64,000 nucleotides of DNA from Bactericera cockerelli (taxonomy: Eukaryota; Arthropoda; Insecta; Hemiptera; Triozidae), in the NCBI GenBank assembly GCA_024516035.1, contig CM044964.1, positions 4,504,240 through 4,568,239 of the forward strand. The letters are read 5' to 3'. The notes beneath the pieces were generated by a model. The model ran no database searches. It saw only the letters and a program-made list of their open reading frames with translations, and had not been told where the DNA came from. Below, piece by piece: positions 22,450 to 33,449 of the stretch. Position numbers and translations under genes: made by a program. Position 1 is the stretch's first letter, and the number at the start of each line of letters is the position of its first letter.

Positions 22450-22565
22450 ATACAGCCGACCTCAGAAGCTTGATCGATAAGGCGGCGGACTTGTAACCTG
22501 GAGGTCGGTGGTTCAGGTCCCTGTTTCAGCGTAGATTTTCTTTCTCTCTCTCTTGAAGCACTTTA
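22450..22565 (+). mobile_element. tRNA-derived SINE, family S4
   Basis: CGACCTCAGAAGCTTGATCG, GGCGGCGGACTTGTAACC and GGTCGGTGGTTCAGGTCC give the tRNA-like head. The tail is lost in CT-rich sequence. Confidence 0.65.
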
Positions 22566-22939
22566 ACAAGGTCATATACCTATTGTTCGTGCTGATTCCG
22601 TGTTGTGTTAAATTTTGTGAAATATATACGCCTCTTTTAGAAGGCGAATTAATGTGTCGGTATCGGAAAGCGTAGATTTAGTAAAGTTTTAGTAGTTGTG
22701 ATATCACGAAAGGGATTAACACAAATAGGATAACTTTTTTTTATCTTTAGTCGGATATTATAAACAAGCGAAATATTTATTGTTCGCACTTGTATTGAAA
22801 GTGTGTTGCGTTTTCACTGAGTCACGCTGTACTCAGGAATAAAATATAATGGAGAGACATAATATTCATTTCTCTCTCTTCTAACTATTTTATTATTATT
22901 TCTAATGAATCCCCAACCTGAACCGCTACCGAGAATCTC

Positions 22940-23004
22940 TCATAACTCTCTCTCTCTTTCTCTCTCTCTCTCTCTTTCTCTCGCTCTCTCTCTTTCTCTC
23001 TCTC

Positions 23005-23035
<31 letters not shown>

Positions 23036-23335
23036 TCTCTCTCTCCTCTCTCTCTCCTCTCTCTCTTTCTCCTCTCTCTCTCTTCTCTCTCTCTCTTTCT
23101 CTCTCTCTCTCACTCACTCACTCACTCATTCTCACTCACTCAACTTCCCTGTCTCACTATTTCTATCTCTTTACTCTCTCTTACTCTTCGCTCTATCTCT
23201 CTCCTCTCTTTCTCTTTGCTATCTCTCTCTCCCTCTCCCTCCTCCTCCCTCCCTCTCATTCTCTTTAATTTCCCTCTCTCATTATTTCTGTCTCTCTACT
23301 CTTGGCTCTCTACTCTCCCACCACCGCGCTCCCCT
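22940..23335. repeat. CT-rich low-complexity block
   Basis: TCTCTCC, then (CACT)n at 23110-23140, then CT-rich to the start of the 21-bp minisatellite region. Confidence 0.9.
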
Positions 23336-23396
23336 AATGACCACCTAGCTGAGGAAGTACTGGGCATGAGAAACACCTGTGTTCTGCCAGCGAGGC

Positions 23397-23956
23397 TCAG
23401 CAGACAACTGACAATACTAACAGTAATACTGACAATACTAACAGTAAAACTGACATTACTAACAGTAATACTGACAATCTAACAGTAATACTGACAATAC
23501 TAACAGTAAAACTGACATTACTAACAGTAATACTGACAATACTAACAGTAATACTGACATTACTAACAGTAACACTGACTATACTAACAGTAATACTGAC
23601 ATTACTAACAGTAACACTGACATTACTAACAGTAATACTGACAATACTAACAGTAATACTGACATTACTAACACTAATACTGACAATACCAACAGTAATA
23701 CTGACATTACTAACACTAATACTGACAATACCAACAGTAATACTGACATTACTAACAGTAACACTGACTATACTAACAGTAATACTGACATTACTAACAC
23801 TAATACTGACAATACCAACAGTAATACTGACATTACTAACACTAATACTGACAATACCAACAGTAATACTGACAATACTAACAGTAATGCTGACAATACT
23901 AACAATAATACTGACAATACTAACAGTAATACTGACAATACTAACAGTAATATTGA
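23397..23956. repeat. 21-bp minisatellite
   Basis: Units of CTAACAGTAATACTGACAAT plus A, about 26 copies, with alternation of GACATT/GACAAT and CAGTAA/CACTAA variants that show higher-order pairing. The long Val/Leu frames on the minus strand come from the 7-codon unit. Confidence 0.9.
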
Positions 23957-24259
23957 CAATACTTTGAATTTGAATTTATTTATTTAAAGTGACAAACAAA
24001 CAGTTGATTCCCTCACAATAAATGTGGATCAACCTATTATATGCTACTCACTATAAGACAAGTATAGATATAAACATAAGTTATAAAATTTAAGAAAGGT
24101 AAATATAGTAATATTTAAAAAGTATAATAAAAAAAAATAAATGCTTGACAGACATGTACCGATGTACCTTCATAAGATGTTTGCCAGGTACATGGGCAGT
24201 AATCCTCAGGTAATATAGTGATTACCCCCCCCCCCTCCCCACTGCTGCAAGTCTGAGAC

Positions 24260-24425
24260 AAGAGATTCACCTGACAATATTGCCATCAGACTTTACAACC
24301 AAGTACCACCACGAATTAGGAATCTTCCGAAAAAAGATTTTTTCGGGGAGGTTAAAGATTTACTCCTGGCAAATCCCATATATGTATACCTTTAAGGATT
24401 TTTTTCAATTTGAATACGTATTTTC
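24260..24425 (+). pseudogene. Non-LTR retrotransposon ORF2 C-terminal remnant
   Basis: One frame reads RLYNQVPPRIRNLPKKDFFG then EVKDLLLANPIYVYL and a stop; a shifted frame continues YTFKDFF. The pattern LYN-LP--IR-LP---F---VK--LL followed by FY---F is the usual tail of LINE reverse-transcriptase proteins after the RT domain. The rest of the element is absent. An AT-rich A-tail-like stretch follows near 24470-24500. Confidence 0.6.
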
Positions 24426-24834
24426 ACTTTTCATATCTGATTTTGTAATTGTTTATTTAAACTTATTTACAATAAAAACATTAAAAAAATAAATTCTAGA
24501 AAATATATACCTTTAAATAATTCAGGGGCAATGATCAGAGTATTGTACTGTATCACTCGCACACTACTTCTCCTCTCATATTCATCCCCACCCCTCATAA
24601 GCTCATCCAACTAAGCACCCTATTTTTCTCTCTCCACGCCCATCGTGGTCTAACTTCTGACCTGCTGGCCCAGATAGCGGGATAATGAAAGTCATATCTC
24701 ACCTAGATATACTGATAATAATAATAATCTCATATTTTTTATACCCCCCTCCCCTTCCTCGCCTGTCTTAGCTAACCTCATACTGATAGTAAGAATAGTC
24801 TTAGAGATATCATTTTTTATCTCACACTCCTTTT

Positions 24835-25460
24835 TTCTCTCTCTTTCTACCCTCCGTCTCCACCCCCCTTGTTCTTTTTCCCTCTCTCTCTCTTCCCCTC
24901 CTCCCTCTCTTCCTCCCTTCCTACCTCTTCTTCTTCTTCTCCTTCTCCTTCTCCTCCTCCTCCTCCTCCTCCAATTTCACCCCCCCTCTCTCTCTCTCTC
25001 TCTCCCTCCTTCTCCTCCTCCTCCTATTTCTGCCTCTCTCTCTCCCTCCCCCCTTTCCTCCCTCCCTTCTTCCCTCTCCTGCTCCTCCTATCCCTCTCCC
25101 ACCCCCTCTCTTCTCTCCTCTTGTATTCTTACTATTCTTTTATTTAAATATGAAATATTATCCGTCGGTTTCGAAGGTGGAAAATAGGAAACTTATTTTT
25201 CTTTTCTATCGCTCTCTTCTTTTCTGTGGTCCCTTCTCTCTCTATCTCTCTCTCTCTCCTTCTCCACCCCTCTCCCTCCCTATCCCTCTGTATTTTCTTC
25301 TCTATTGGCTCATCATATTATCTTCTTTTCTCCTATCCTTTTTTTTTCTCTCTCCCTCTGTCTCATAGTTTCTTTCTTGCCCTATTTTTTTCGTGGCTGT
25401 CTCTCTCTCTATCTTTTCTCCTCTTTTGTCTTGTTTCTTTTTTCTCGCACGCTTTCCTTG
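24835..25460. repeat. CT-rich block
   Basis: Pyrimidine tract including (TCC)n at 24945-24975. It abuts a GA block that begins at 25480. Confidence 0.9.
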
Positions 25461-25479
25461 GCATCTAAATTAATACGAT

Positions 25480-25987
25480 AGAGAGGGGGGAGACAATTAG
25501 GGGAGGGGAGATAGAGAGATTGAGTGTGTGAAAAGAAAGAGCAAGAGAGAGAGGACAAAGAGAGAAGGGACCACAGAAAAGAAGAGAGAGTTTAAATACA
25601 AGAGAGAGGGGGAGACAATTAGAGGAGAGGAGATAGAGAGACTGAGTGTGTAAAAAGAAAGAGTGAGAGAAAAAGAGAACAACAAAAAATAAAAGAAGAT
25701 GAGAAAAAAATAAAATAGGAAAATAAGATGAGATTATTACAAAGAAAGAGAGAAAGAGACTTTGAAAGTTCAAGAAAATATTTTTTAAAAAAATGTGTGT
25801 TGACAGACTTGATGAATTTTTGTATCCAAGAGACAGGGAGAGAGAGTAGAAAATAATGGGTTAAAGATGGAAAAAAAAAATAAGAATAGAGAACAATGGA
25901 GATGGCTGATAGTCATGTGCGTGAGAGAGATGGCACTATTTTCGTCGTAACTTTCAAGTTTGGGGAAAAGTAAACTCAGTAAAAAAA

Positions 25988-26044
<57 letters not shown>

Positions 26045-26170
26045 AAGAAAGAGCAAGAGGGAGGGAGAGTTTCAGTAAAAAAAAGTTCGTTAAGTTTGTT
26101 CCAAAAAATTGCTGAGAGTGAAAGTTGGAAAACAAAGAGAAAGAAGAATAATAGAAAGAATAAAATAAAA
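25480..26170. repeat. GA-rich block
   Basis: Purine tract with two similar 110-bp units (GAGGGGGGAGACAATTAGGG near 25487 and GAGAGGGGGAGACAATTAGA near 25605) and a (GA)n core at 25987-26050. Confidence 0.88.
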
Positions 26171-27299
26171 GAAGAAAGAATATTATGAAAAATAGAAAGA
26201 GTTATTGCGAAAGTCGTTAAACACTAGTGGAAAATACAGAGATTATTTTTTAAGTGAGTGAGTGTTTCACACACAGCCTTTTGTTTTTCGCATGGATTGA
26301 AAAACAAAAAATCAAGCGAAACTGTCGTTTCGCGAGAGAACGCCTCCCAGGAACTACAGAGCTTCTAGATAAATAACTTGAAATGCTCTCTAGGTATCCT
26401 GTGTGAAGCACATCCTCAATAGAAAATGGCGGACACCATAGGCCGAATTATGGAACAGGATTAGACTTATTCTATGTGGACACTGTCACTATCATTAAAA
26501 ATTCAATCCGAATTATACAACACCACATATATGGATAAAAAAATATATATATGTACATATATTTACAAATGGAAGAATTAGTAAACATCAATGAAAGGAA
26601 ATGAAGACAAGATCTTTTGATGAGTATGCTGTGTATAAAGCAACCAGTTAAAGGCTGGCAGTTCATTTTGTTTGTTTAATAAAATACAATACTTTCCTTA
26701 TTATAAGATAAGGAAAGTAAAAATAAAATTGTTTCTCTCTACTCGGGCTATAGTGCGCTGTGATTGGTTGAAACTCCGAGTCAAGGGATAATGTCCACTT
26801 AGATTAAATCTAATCCTGTTTTATAATTTGACCCGAAGAGTTACAGAGAGAGAGAGAGATTAAGAGTACAGTAAGTTTTATAAGGGATGGAGAGAGCCAG
26901 AAATCTATAGTTTTTTCACTAGGGAAAATTTAATGGCCCATGGCTACAAAACTTTTCCCCGAAGATCATTTAAAAAACCATCCCCTATAAATCCCTTATG
27001 GAGAATTCATCCCACGACTTTTCTCTTCTCTAAGACCAACTTGATACAGCCTTGATCCCAGTTCATTTCCAGGTCATTGAACTTTTTACTTCGTGCTACC
27101 TTTAAGTACGGAAAGGTTTTCAAAGGTGATTTACTATTGGTTCAAATGTCAGTATATTCATGAACAAAACATTGTGTCTTTCCTCATTTATTTGAGTTTG
27201 TGACCACATAATAATAAGACTCAGAAAGTTAGATGGTATTAGACAATGGTTTGAGCAATAACTTAGGCTGTTGGTTACCTTCTACAAAAGAGTATTATT
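26171..27299. other. No gene found apart from the MITE
   Basis: AT-rich. A short family resemblance (CGCCTCCCAGGAACTACAG) to 57950 suggests repeat content. The end overlaps an inverted family G copy near 27230-27300. Confidence 0.5.
26442..26836. mobile_element. MITE-like element with about 50-bp TIRs
   Basis: The left end GGCCGAATTATGGAACAGG and ATTAGACTTATTCTATGTGG is matched in inverse orientation at about 26785-26836 (CCACTTAGATTAAATCTAAT, then CCTGTTTTATAATTTGACCC). The arms are diverged but collinear. Related ends occur near 11630-11690 and 12780-12860. There is no coding content. Confidence 0.55.
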
Positions 27300-27512
27300 A
27301 TTAATAATAATAATAATATCGCCTTATTTATACTGCCCGATTAAGACGATTAAAGTCCCATTATTCCAGCAGTAGGCCCAAGACATATTATTATGTGGTA
27401 AAAATCCCAAATGGGAGGATAACTTGTCATGTCCCGGCTGGGTTTCGAACCCGCGACCTCTGGAATCTCTGGATTCACAGAGTGCCGCGTTTACCACTGA
27501 GCTACCGGGACA
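27300..27512 (-). mobile_element. tRNA-derived SINE, family S3, in the DNA upstream of exon A
   Basis: Reverse copy: an (ATT)n tail at about 27300-27320, then ATCGCCTTATTTATACTGCC, a body and a head with GGGTTTCGAACCCGCG and ACTGAGCTACCGGGACA. It is about 270 bp upstream of PSMD1 exon A. Confidence 0.85.
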
Positions 27513-27784
27513 TTTTATTACAGTTGTGCCTTCTCCCCTCTGTGATGTCTTTTATGTTTTCTATTATATTTTTAATGAATGACAACCAGAAATCCTCCGA
27601 GGCATATCGCACGTTGCATAGAACAGTGTCACATCTCAAAACCTTAACTTTCAGGAGACCTTTTGCTGTTTTAGCGATACAAAAATCCCATATGGGGAAA
27701 AAATGAGATGTGACACTATTCTATGCAACGTGCCATATTTTCGACGCCCAGACTCACAGTTGCCCCGCCCCCTCTCTGTTGCAG

Positions 27785-27899
27785 GACCCCCGAGCAGTGC
27801 CCCAGCTTCGTGTCTCCCCTGGCGGACAGTTACAACCCCCACGTGAGGTATGGCGCCGCCATGGCTCTGGGCATTGCGTGCGCCGGCACCGGGCTCAAG
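27785..27899 (+). CDS. PSMD1: PSMD1 exon A (PC-repeat region)
   Basis: The exon encodes part of the proteasome/cyclosome (PC) repeat toroid of Rpn2. The first base G completes an Arg-type codon left open by the missing upstream exon. It then reads TPEQCPSF and [12 protein letters not shown], strongly conserved in PSMD1, and ends GTGLK. The acceptor is a TCTCTGTTGCAG-type tract ending at 27784 and the donor is GTAAGG at 27900. Length is 115 bp with no frameshift. A copy of the dispersed ATAACCCCGCCC repeat starts only about 15 bp inside the following intron. Confidence 0.93.
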
Positions 27900-27913
27900 G
27901 TAAGGGGAAGATT

Positions 27914-28022
27914 TAGGGTTGGGTGGAAGAGATTGCCGTAGGCAATAACCCCGCCCTTTAGTTAGGACAGAATTATTATGTATATATTTTGTTTATTCAA
28001 TTTTTCTTATCGTGTATTTTAT
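27914..28022 (+). repeat. Dispersed repeat family E
   Basis: AGGGTTGGGTGGAAGAG, CAATAACCCCGCCCTTTAG and TTAGGACAGAATTATTATG, at the start of the intron after PSMD1 exon A. Confidence 0.7.
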
Positions 28023-28023
28023 T

Positions 28024-28180
28024 AACTAGCCGTTTGCCAGTGCTTTGCAACGGGACTAAATTTCAAATTCACTAAGGCATGGCCGTACTGCTGGACAGCA
28101 ATGCTTTTTTGAACTTTTTATAATTTTTCTGGACAAAGCGATAATGGTTTTAGGGGGGTCAATTCCGAGACAATGATTGT
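28024..28180. repeat. Dispersed LINE/RTE-like 3' fragment
   Basis: TAGCCGTTTGCCAGTGCTTT, GCAACGGGACTAAATTTC, GTACTGCTGGACAGCAATG and GGACAAAGCGATAATGG. A longer copy is at 35520-35785. This type of TAGCCGTTTGCCCG repeat is common in insects; the superfamily is my guess. Confidence 0.6.
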
Positions 28181-28222
28181 ATCCTGATCCCCCCAGGAAG
28201 CGCTAGCCCTCTTGAGTCATGA
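28180..28222 (+). pseudogene. Diverged copy of PSMD1 exon B start with acceptor
   Basis: CCCCCCAGGAAGCGCTAGCC then CTCTTGAGTCATGAGACC mirrors the real exon B junction (CCACAG then GAAGCCCTAGCC, CTCCTGGAGCCGATGACC) with a few substitutions. It is a decoy acceptor 1.3 kb upstream of the functional exon; the frame does not continue. Confidence 0.7.
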
Positions 28223-28229
28223 GACCTAT

Positions 28230-29515
28230 GTATGACAAAGGACTTCGTTGTCCTTACTTAACCATTGTCTGTGCTGACTCATATTCATTATATGATGACT
28301 CAACTCTTGCATATACTGACTCAACGATTGTTTATGCTGGTTTAACTATAGTCCATGCAGGCACTATCTTATCCATGCTGAATCAAGTATTATTTATGCT
28401 GAATTAACTATTGTCTATGTTGACTCAACTCTTATCAATACGACCTTAAATATTTTTTTTGCTGACCTAACTATTGTCCATGCAGGCTCAACTCTTTATC
28501 TACTGACTCAACCCTCAAAAAAAAAAAAATAATAAAAAAAATAAAAAAAAAAAATCCTGAAATCAAGACTTTTAGAAATCTGTCCATACAGTATGGGTGA
28601 GTTCCTGGACATTCTGAAGGAGTGTCCCTCAATTATGAACCTTAATCTTAATCTTAAATCTATTGTATTCATTAAATTTAATTTTAATGTTCTTTAGTCC
28701 TTACTCTTACCTCTTTTTTAACTTTAATTTAACGTTGTGTAAATGTGTACGTACATTTTTGTATATCATACCTATTCACAATAAAACTTATTATTATTAT
28801 TACCATTGTTTATAGTCTATACTGACTGAAACGTTGTCTATACTGACTCAACCATTGTCTATACTGACTCAACTATTGTCCATATTGACTCAACCAATGT
28901 CTATACTGACTGAACCATTGCCTATGCTGACTCAACCATTGTCTATATAGACCACACCATTGTCTATGCTAACTCAACCATTGTCTATACTAACTCAACC
29001 ATCGTCTATGCTGTTTCAACCATTGTCTTTGCTGACTCAATCATTGTCTATACTGAGGTCGGGTTCTACGAAAACACCTAACCTAAAAAGCTCGTGAAAA
29101 ACACAAAAAACGTTAGTTCCAAAGGTTTCGTCAAGATAGCGCCAGTAGAGTTTAGAGCAAAACTCTACTGGCGCTTTCCTTGACAAATCCTTTGGAACTA
29201 ACGTTTTTCGTGTTTTTCACGTGTTTTTTAGGTTAGGTGTTTTTGTAGAACCCGACCTGACTCAACCATTGTCTATACTGACTCAACCATTGTCTATACT
29301 GACTCAATCATTGTCTATACTGACTCAATCATTGTCTATACTGACTCAACCACTCAACCATTGTCTATACTGACTCAACCATTGTCGATGCTGACTCAAC
29401 CATTGTCTATGCTGACTCAACCATTGTCTATGCTGACTCAACCATTGTCTAGGCTGACTCATCCATTGTCGATGCTGACTCATCCATTGTCTATGCTGAC
29501 TCAACCATTGTATTC
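28230..29515. repeat. 21-bp minisatellite in PSMD1 intron A-B
   Basis: Units of TGACTCAACCATTGTCTATAC, diverged at 28250-28510, interrupted at 28505-28800 by AT-rich sequence, regular at 28800-29515 and broken by the 201-bp MITE. The last units end about 10 bp before the exon B acceptor. Confidence 0.88.
29057..29257. mobile_element. 201-bp palindromic MITE with TGA target duplication
   Basis: Begins GGTCGGGTTCTACGAAAA and ends in the inverse TTTTGTAGAACCCGACC. The arms pair almost over their full length around a short loop at about 29157. TGA is present directly before (29054-29056) and after (29258-29260), a 3-bp target duplication. It sits inside the 21-bp minisatellite of the PSMD1 intron between exons A and B and interrupts one unit, so it is younger than the array. 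Confidence 0.88.
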
Positions 29516-29526
29516 CCTTCCCACAG

Positions 29527-29642
29527 GAAGCCCTAGCCCTCCTGGAGCCGATGACCAACGACCCAGTCAGCTTCGTACGCCAGGGGCTCTGATTGCGTCC
29601 GCCATGATCCTCATTCAGCAAACTGAAGCTCTCTGCCCCAAG
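29527..29642 (+). CDS. PSMD1: PSMD1 exon B (PC repeats), one base missing
   Basis: It encodes EALALLEPMTNDPVSFVRQG followed, in the next frame, by ALIASAMILIQQTEALCPK, both hallmark PSMD1 segments. The acceptor is CCTTCCCACAG (to 29526) and the donor is GTACAT at 29643, weaker than the others. The length of 116 bp is not a multiple of three although both boundaries need phase 0. The break is in the G run at 29583-29586, where a glycine codon followed by GCTCTG needs one more G. I read this as a homopolymer consensus error or a recent deletion. The preceding intron is a 21-bp minisatellite that runs almost to the acceptor. Confidence 0.92.
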
Positions 29643-29689
29643 GTACATTTTTATTTTCTATCAACTTTTTTTTATCAATTCCACCCGAC

Positions 29690-29800
29690 AAAAGGGTTGG
29701 GTGGACGAGATTGCCAAAGGCAATAACCCCGCCTTTAGTTTAGGACATATATCTTAATGTCCTAACTAAAGGTACATGGTAATTTATATACATTTTTTCT
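29690..29800 (+). repeat. Dispersed repeat family E
   Basis: AAGGGTTGGGTGGACGAG, GGCAATAACCCCGCC and TAGGACATATATC, 50 bp after PSMD1 exon B. Confidence 0.7.
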
Positions 29801-29804
29801 TTAT

Positions 29805-29880
29805 TACTTCCGAGAAATTTCTAATATTAGAAATCGGAAGTATTGTGTTCGTGTTTTTGTAAAATATTTTTTTTTTTTTT
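29805..29880. repeat. Dispersed repeat family F
   Basis: CCGAGAAATTTCTAATATTA and GAAATCGGAAGTATTGTG in the PSMD1 intron between B and C. Confidence 0.55.
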
Positions 29881-30174
29881 TTCTTCTCTTGTATATTGTA
29901 TATTAATTTGTAATTATCGGTGTTGTATGTATAGTAAAAAATGTCCAATTAATAAAGTGTAAATAAATAAATAAATAAAATATACATGACAGTCAGTCAA
30001 CCTCTATCTGCAACATTTCTGTTCAATACTAATTGAAATAGAGAGGTTAGTTTCTGGCATGGATACTCAGAACTATTACCTGCTGCCTGCTGATGAGAGG
30101 AAATAAGCTCGAAACAGTTGTCCAGGTATGTTCTGATATTCATGTACAGCTAGTACTTCTCACTTTTCTGTTTA

Positions 30175-30345
30175 TACTGATACTGAAATTTTGAGGACAT
30201 AATTGAATCGGCTCTTGGTAATTGTGAGGAAAAATTCTTGCACTGGACGGGACCCGAACCAACGGATCCCTACGCTACCTGGATTACCAGATTAGCGCGT
30301 TAACCACTTGACTAACAATGACACGTGCGCGAAAAATGAAGCATA
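30175..30345 (-). mobile_element. tRNA-derived SINE, family S5
   Basis: Reverse copy: GGGACCCGAACCAACGGATC, TACCTGGATTACCAGATTAG and TTAACCACTTGACTAAC. It lies in the PSMD1 intron between B and C. Confidence 0.72.
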
Positions 30346-30394
30346 AAATAATTTCAAAACGGCAAACTCTCATCCAATCTTATTTTATGTCCCA

Positions 30395-30480
30395 TCTTCT
30401 CTACCTCATCCATGAGTTGGATGTCATTTTTTTCATTTTCTAGATTATTCTTCCTCTATCTATATGTCTCTCAGCTTCCT
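30395..30480. repeat. Dispersed CATGAGTTGGATGTC repeat
   Basis: CATCCATGAGTTGGATGTC, TCATTTTCTAGATTATTC and TCTATCTATATGTCTC. It is a second copy of the sequence at the window start. Confidence 0.6.
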
Positions 30481-30806
30481 TCCCTCCCTCTCTCCCTTTT
30501 TTTCTCTCTCCTCTCTCCCTCTTCTCTCTTTATCCCTCCCTCCTCCTTTCTTTTCATTTTACCTTTTCCTTTTATACTCTTCGAAACGACAACACTCAAT
30601 TTTTTAAAACGGTTTGTTATTTCCTTAAATAAGCAAACTTTTCTCGTCTCCCACTTTCTCAACATCTCCTGTTTGCTCTTCGTCTTTCTCCATCTCTTTT
30701 CTTTTTCCTCACTTTTCCTGCTCAACCAGCATGGCTTGGCTGAGGAGTTGATGAAGGTGGGTGAGGGTGTTCCATTCACCGCGATTAGAAGAGGAGGGAC
30801 GGAGGG

Positions 30807-30807
<1 letters not shown>

Positions 30808-30852
<45 letters not shown>

Positions 30853-31001
30853 TGAGAGAGAGTGAGAGAGAGAGAATGAGAGAGAGAGTGAAAAAGAGAG
30901 TGAGAGAGAGAGAGAGTGAGAGAGTGAGAGAGAGTGAGTGAGTGAGTGAGTGAGTGAGTGAGTGAGTGAGTGAGAGAGAGAGAGAGTGAGAGAGAGTGAG
31001 A

Positions 31002-31047
<46 letters not shown>

Positions 31048-31062
31048 AGGAAGGAACCTGAG
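30808..31062. repeat. (GA)n / (GAGT)n microsatellite
   Basis: GAGAGA with a (GAGT)n segment at 30935-30975, in the PSMD1 intron between B and C. Confidence 0.95.
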
Positions 31063-31154
31063 AGAGATATAGATAGAGGAAGAATAACCAAGCCGTTGAA
31101 AACCAATGTCTGAATGAATGACCAAAATCATTGTCCTATTATTCTATGAACGAA

Positions 31155-31400
31155 AACGACGTAAGGGTTCGATGGCAGAGATTGCCTCAGGCGATAACCA
31201 CGCGATCCTTCGGGGTCCACTCATACCTCGTGAGGAAAAGTGAGTGGCTGCTTTAATGAAATCAACGATGAGTGTCGATGGCGGGTTGATGGGTAAGTGT
31301 TACACGAGAATATGTGCAAAAGAAACGAAAAAGTTATGGCGGGGTTTTTGCCATAGGCAAAAATATGTTTTTCTATATTTTTCTATTCTTTTTCATTTTA
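31155..31400 (+). repeat. Dispersed repeat family E-like
   Basis: AAGGGTTCGATGGCAGAG, GGCGATAACCACGCG and a T-rich 3' end ATTTTTCTATTCTTTTTC. The foldback element at 31407 begins directly after it. Confidence 0.5.
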
Positions 31401-31406
31401 TGTATA

Positions 31407-33024
31407 CAGGGTGTCCCACCAAACTTGGACACCTCAAATTACTCGGCCCCTGAAAGAGTTTTTGAAAAATAAAAAAATCTAGGGTACATGTGCTCATTAT
31501 GCGGTTTCAGTTATGAAATTTTTTTTATACAGGGTGGTTCAAAAGTCAGAAATTGAGCTGTCAACTTTCGATTTTTAAATGGATCGACCTGAATTTTATT
31601 TGATAATTTTACTTCTAAATGATTCTTGAGTACTTTTTTAAACAAAAATATTACATACAGGGTGGTTTTTTTTCGACCAATTTTTTTTCTAAATCTTGAA
31701 TAACTCAAGTTCGGTTAATGATTTCGATAACAAGAAGAGAATGTGTTTGTGTAATGAATACATGCACTTTCAATTGCCATCAAAAAAAATTAATTTTTTT
31801 AAAACCGAGTTTTTTTAATTTTTTATTTAGGATTAATAATTCTCGTCTAATTTTACACATTTTCGCTAGTCATATCGAAAAACAAAACTAAAGTGTTGTA
31901 CAGGGTGAGACATAATTTTTTTGTAACACCCTGTATATGGGCAGTCATAGAGACGCAAAATTAAATATAAAGACTAAATATGCAAGAAAAACTTTGATTT
32001 TTATTTAAACTAAAAAGTTATGTTGTTTTAACTAATATTGTCGCATGGACCACCCTGTAGATATTTTCTTAAACCATCATATAGGTACTCTAAGTTGTAT
32101 AAAATTCAACGAACACTTCGAATCATGTGGGGAAAACAAGTAAAAAACACGAATTTGAAGCCATTTTCAATTTGGTGTCCACACTGAATGATTTTAAAAC
32201 TTGAAATAAAAAGTAGGTAGGTGTAGACACAAAATTGAGCATGGCTTTTTGAATTCATTTTTTTTCTTTCAGATTTGAACTCCTCGTTGAATTTTAGACA
32301 GTTTCGACTACCCATATGATGGTTTAAGAAAATATCTACAGGGTGGTCCATGCGACAATATTAGTTAAAACAACATAACTTTTTAGTTTAATTAAAAATC
32401 AAAGTTTTTCTTGCATATTTAGTCTTTATATTTAATTTTGCGTCTCTTTGACTGCCCATATACAGGGTGTTACAAAAAAATTATGTCTCACCCTGTACAA
32501 CACTTTAGTGTTGTTTATCGATATGACTAACGAAAAATGTGTAAAATTAGACGAGAATTATTAATCCTAAATAAAAAATTAAAAAAACTTGGTTTTTTAA
32601 AAAATCAAGTCATTATTTCACTTGTGAACCACCCTGTATAAAAATTTTTGATGCCAATTGAAAGTGCGTGTATTCATTACACAAACATATTCTCTTCTTG
32701 TTATCGAAAAAATTAACCGAACTTGAGTTATTCAAGATTTAGAAAAAAAATTGGTCGAAAAAAAACCACCCTGTATGTAATATTTTTGTTTAAAAAAGTA
32801 CTCAGGAATCATTTAAAAGTAAAATTATCAAATAAAATTCAGGTCGATCCATTTAAAAATCGAAAGTTGACAGCTCAATTTCTGACTTTTGAACCACCCT
32901 GTATAAAAAAAAATTCATAACTGAAACCGCATAATTAGCACATGTACCCTAAAAAATTTTATTTTTCAAAAACTCTTTCAGGGGCCGAGTAATTTGAGGT
33001 GTCCAAGTTTGGTGGGACACCCTG
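31407..33024. mobile_element. 1.62-kb foldback element with nested CAGGGTG ends
   Basis: TA-flanked, starting CAGGGTGTCCCACCAAAC and ending in its inverse. The arms extend about 680 bp around a unique loop of about 200 bp (roughly 32090-32300). Inside each arm are further CAGGGTG termini in matching inverted positions: 31530, 31660, 31900 and the inverse at 32055, mirrored at 32337, 32464, 32765 and 32895. The arms are not perfect; the right arm has an extra 45-bp piece near 32600-32645 that carries its own ACCACCCTGTA. There is no coding frame. This looks like several elements inserted into one another before or during arm duplication. Confidence 0.85.
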
Positions 33025-33449
33025 TATATTGTTTCCATTTTTTTTTCATTGTTTAATTAATAATTTACATTGTACATTTTATCCATTTATATCTAATAAA
33101 ATGTAAAATAATAATATGTACAAATGAAAAGTCGTATGATTCTGCGCTACCCACTATAATTGTGATATATTAACGAAAATAAATACATTTACTTATTATA
33201 AACTTTTCATGTTGCTCGTCACCCCATAATTTTTGTCGTGTTAGCCCTTCACTCGGAAGCGGATACTCAGGTTGGGAAATGTGCTGCAAGTTGCCTAAGG
33301 AGTCATGAGTTGCAGGCACTGGATTCAGGGACTGAAAAAATTCGGGGGGAGGGATTGAATCCCACTGATTGAAACAATTCTAAGCGATACTTGGAATTCA
33401 AAAATCGAAACAAAATCCACTCAGTGTTAATTCGGTTTTACTTTTTTTT

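Noticed and set aside
22905..23348. 147-codon Ser/Leu frame and the Val/Leu frames at 23579-23959
   Set aside because: CT tract and 21-bp minisatellite artefacts.
23397..29515. CRISPR-like regular repeats
   Set aside because: The units are head-to-tail minisatellites without spacers, in eukaryotic DNA.
30720..30790. Possible small exon after CTCAACCAG (HGLAEELMK)
   Set aside because: It lies inside the PSMD1 intron where B and C already join in phase, and the sequence matches nothing known in Rpn2.
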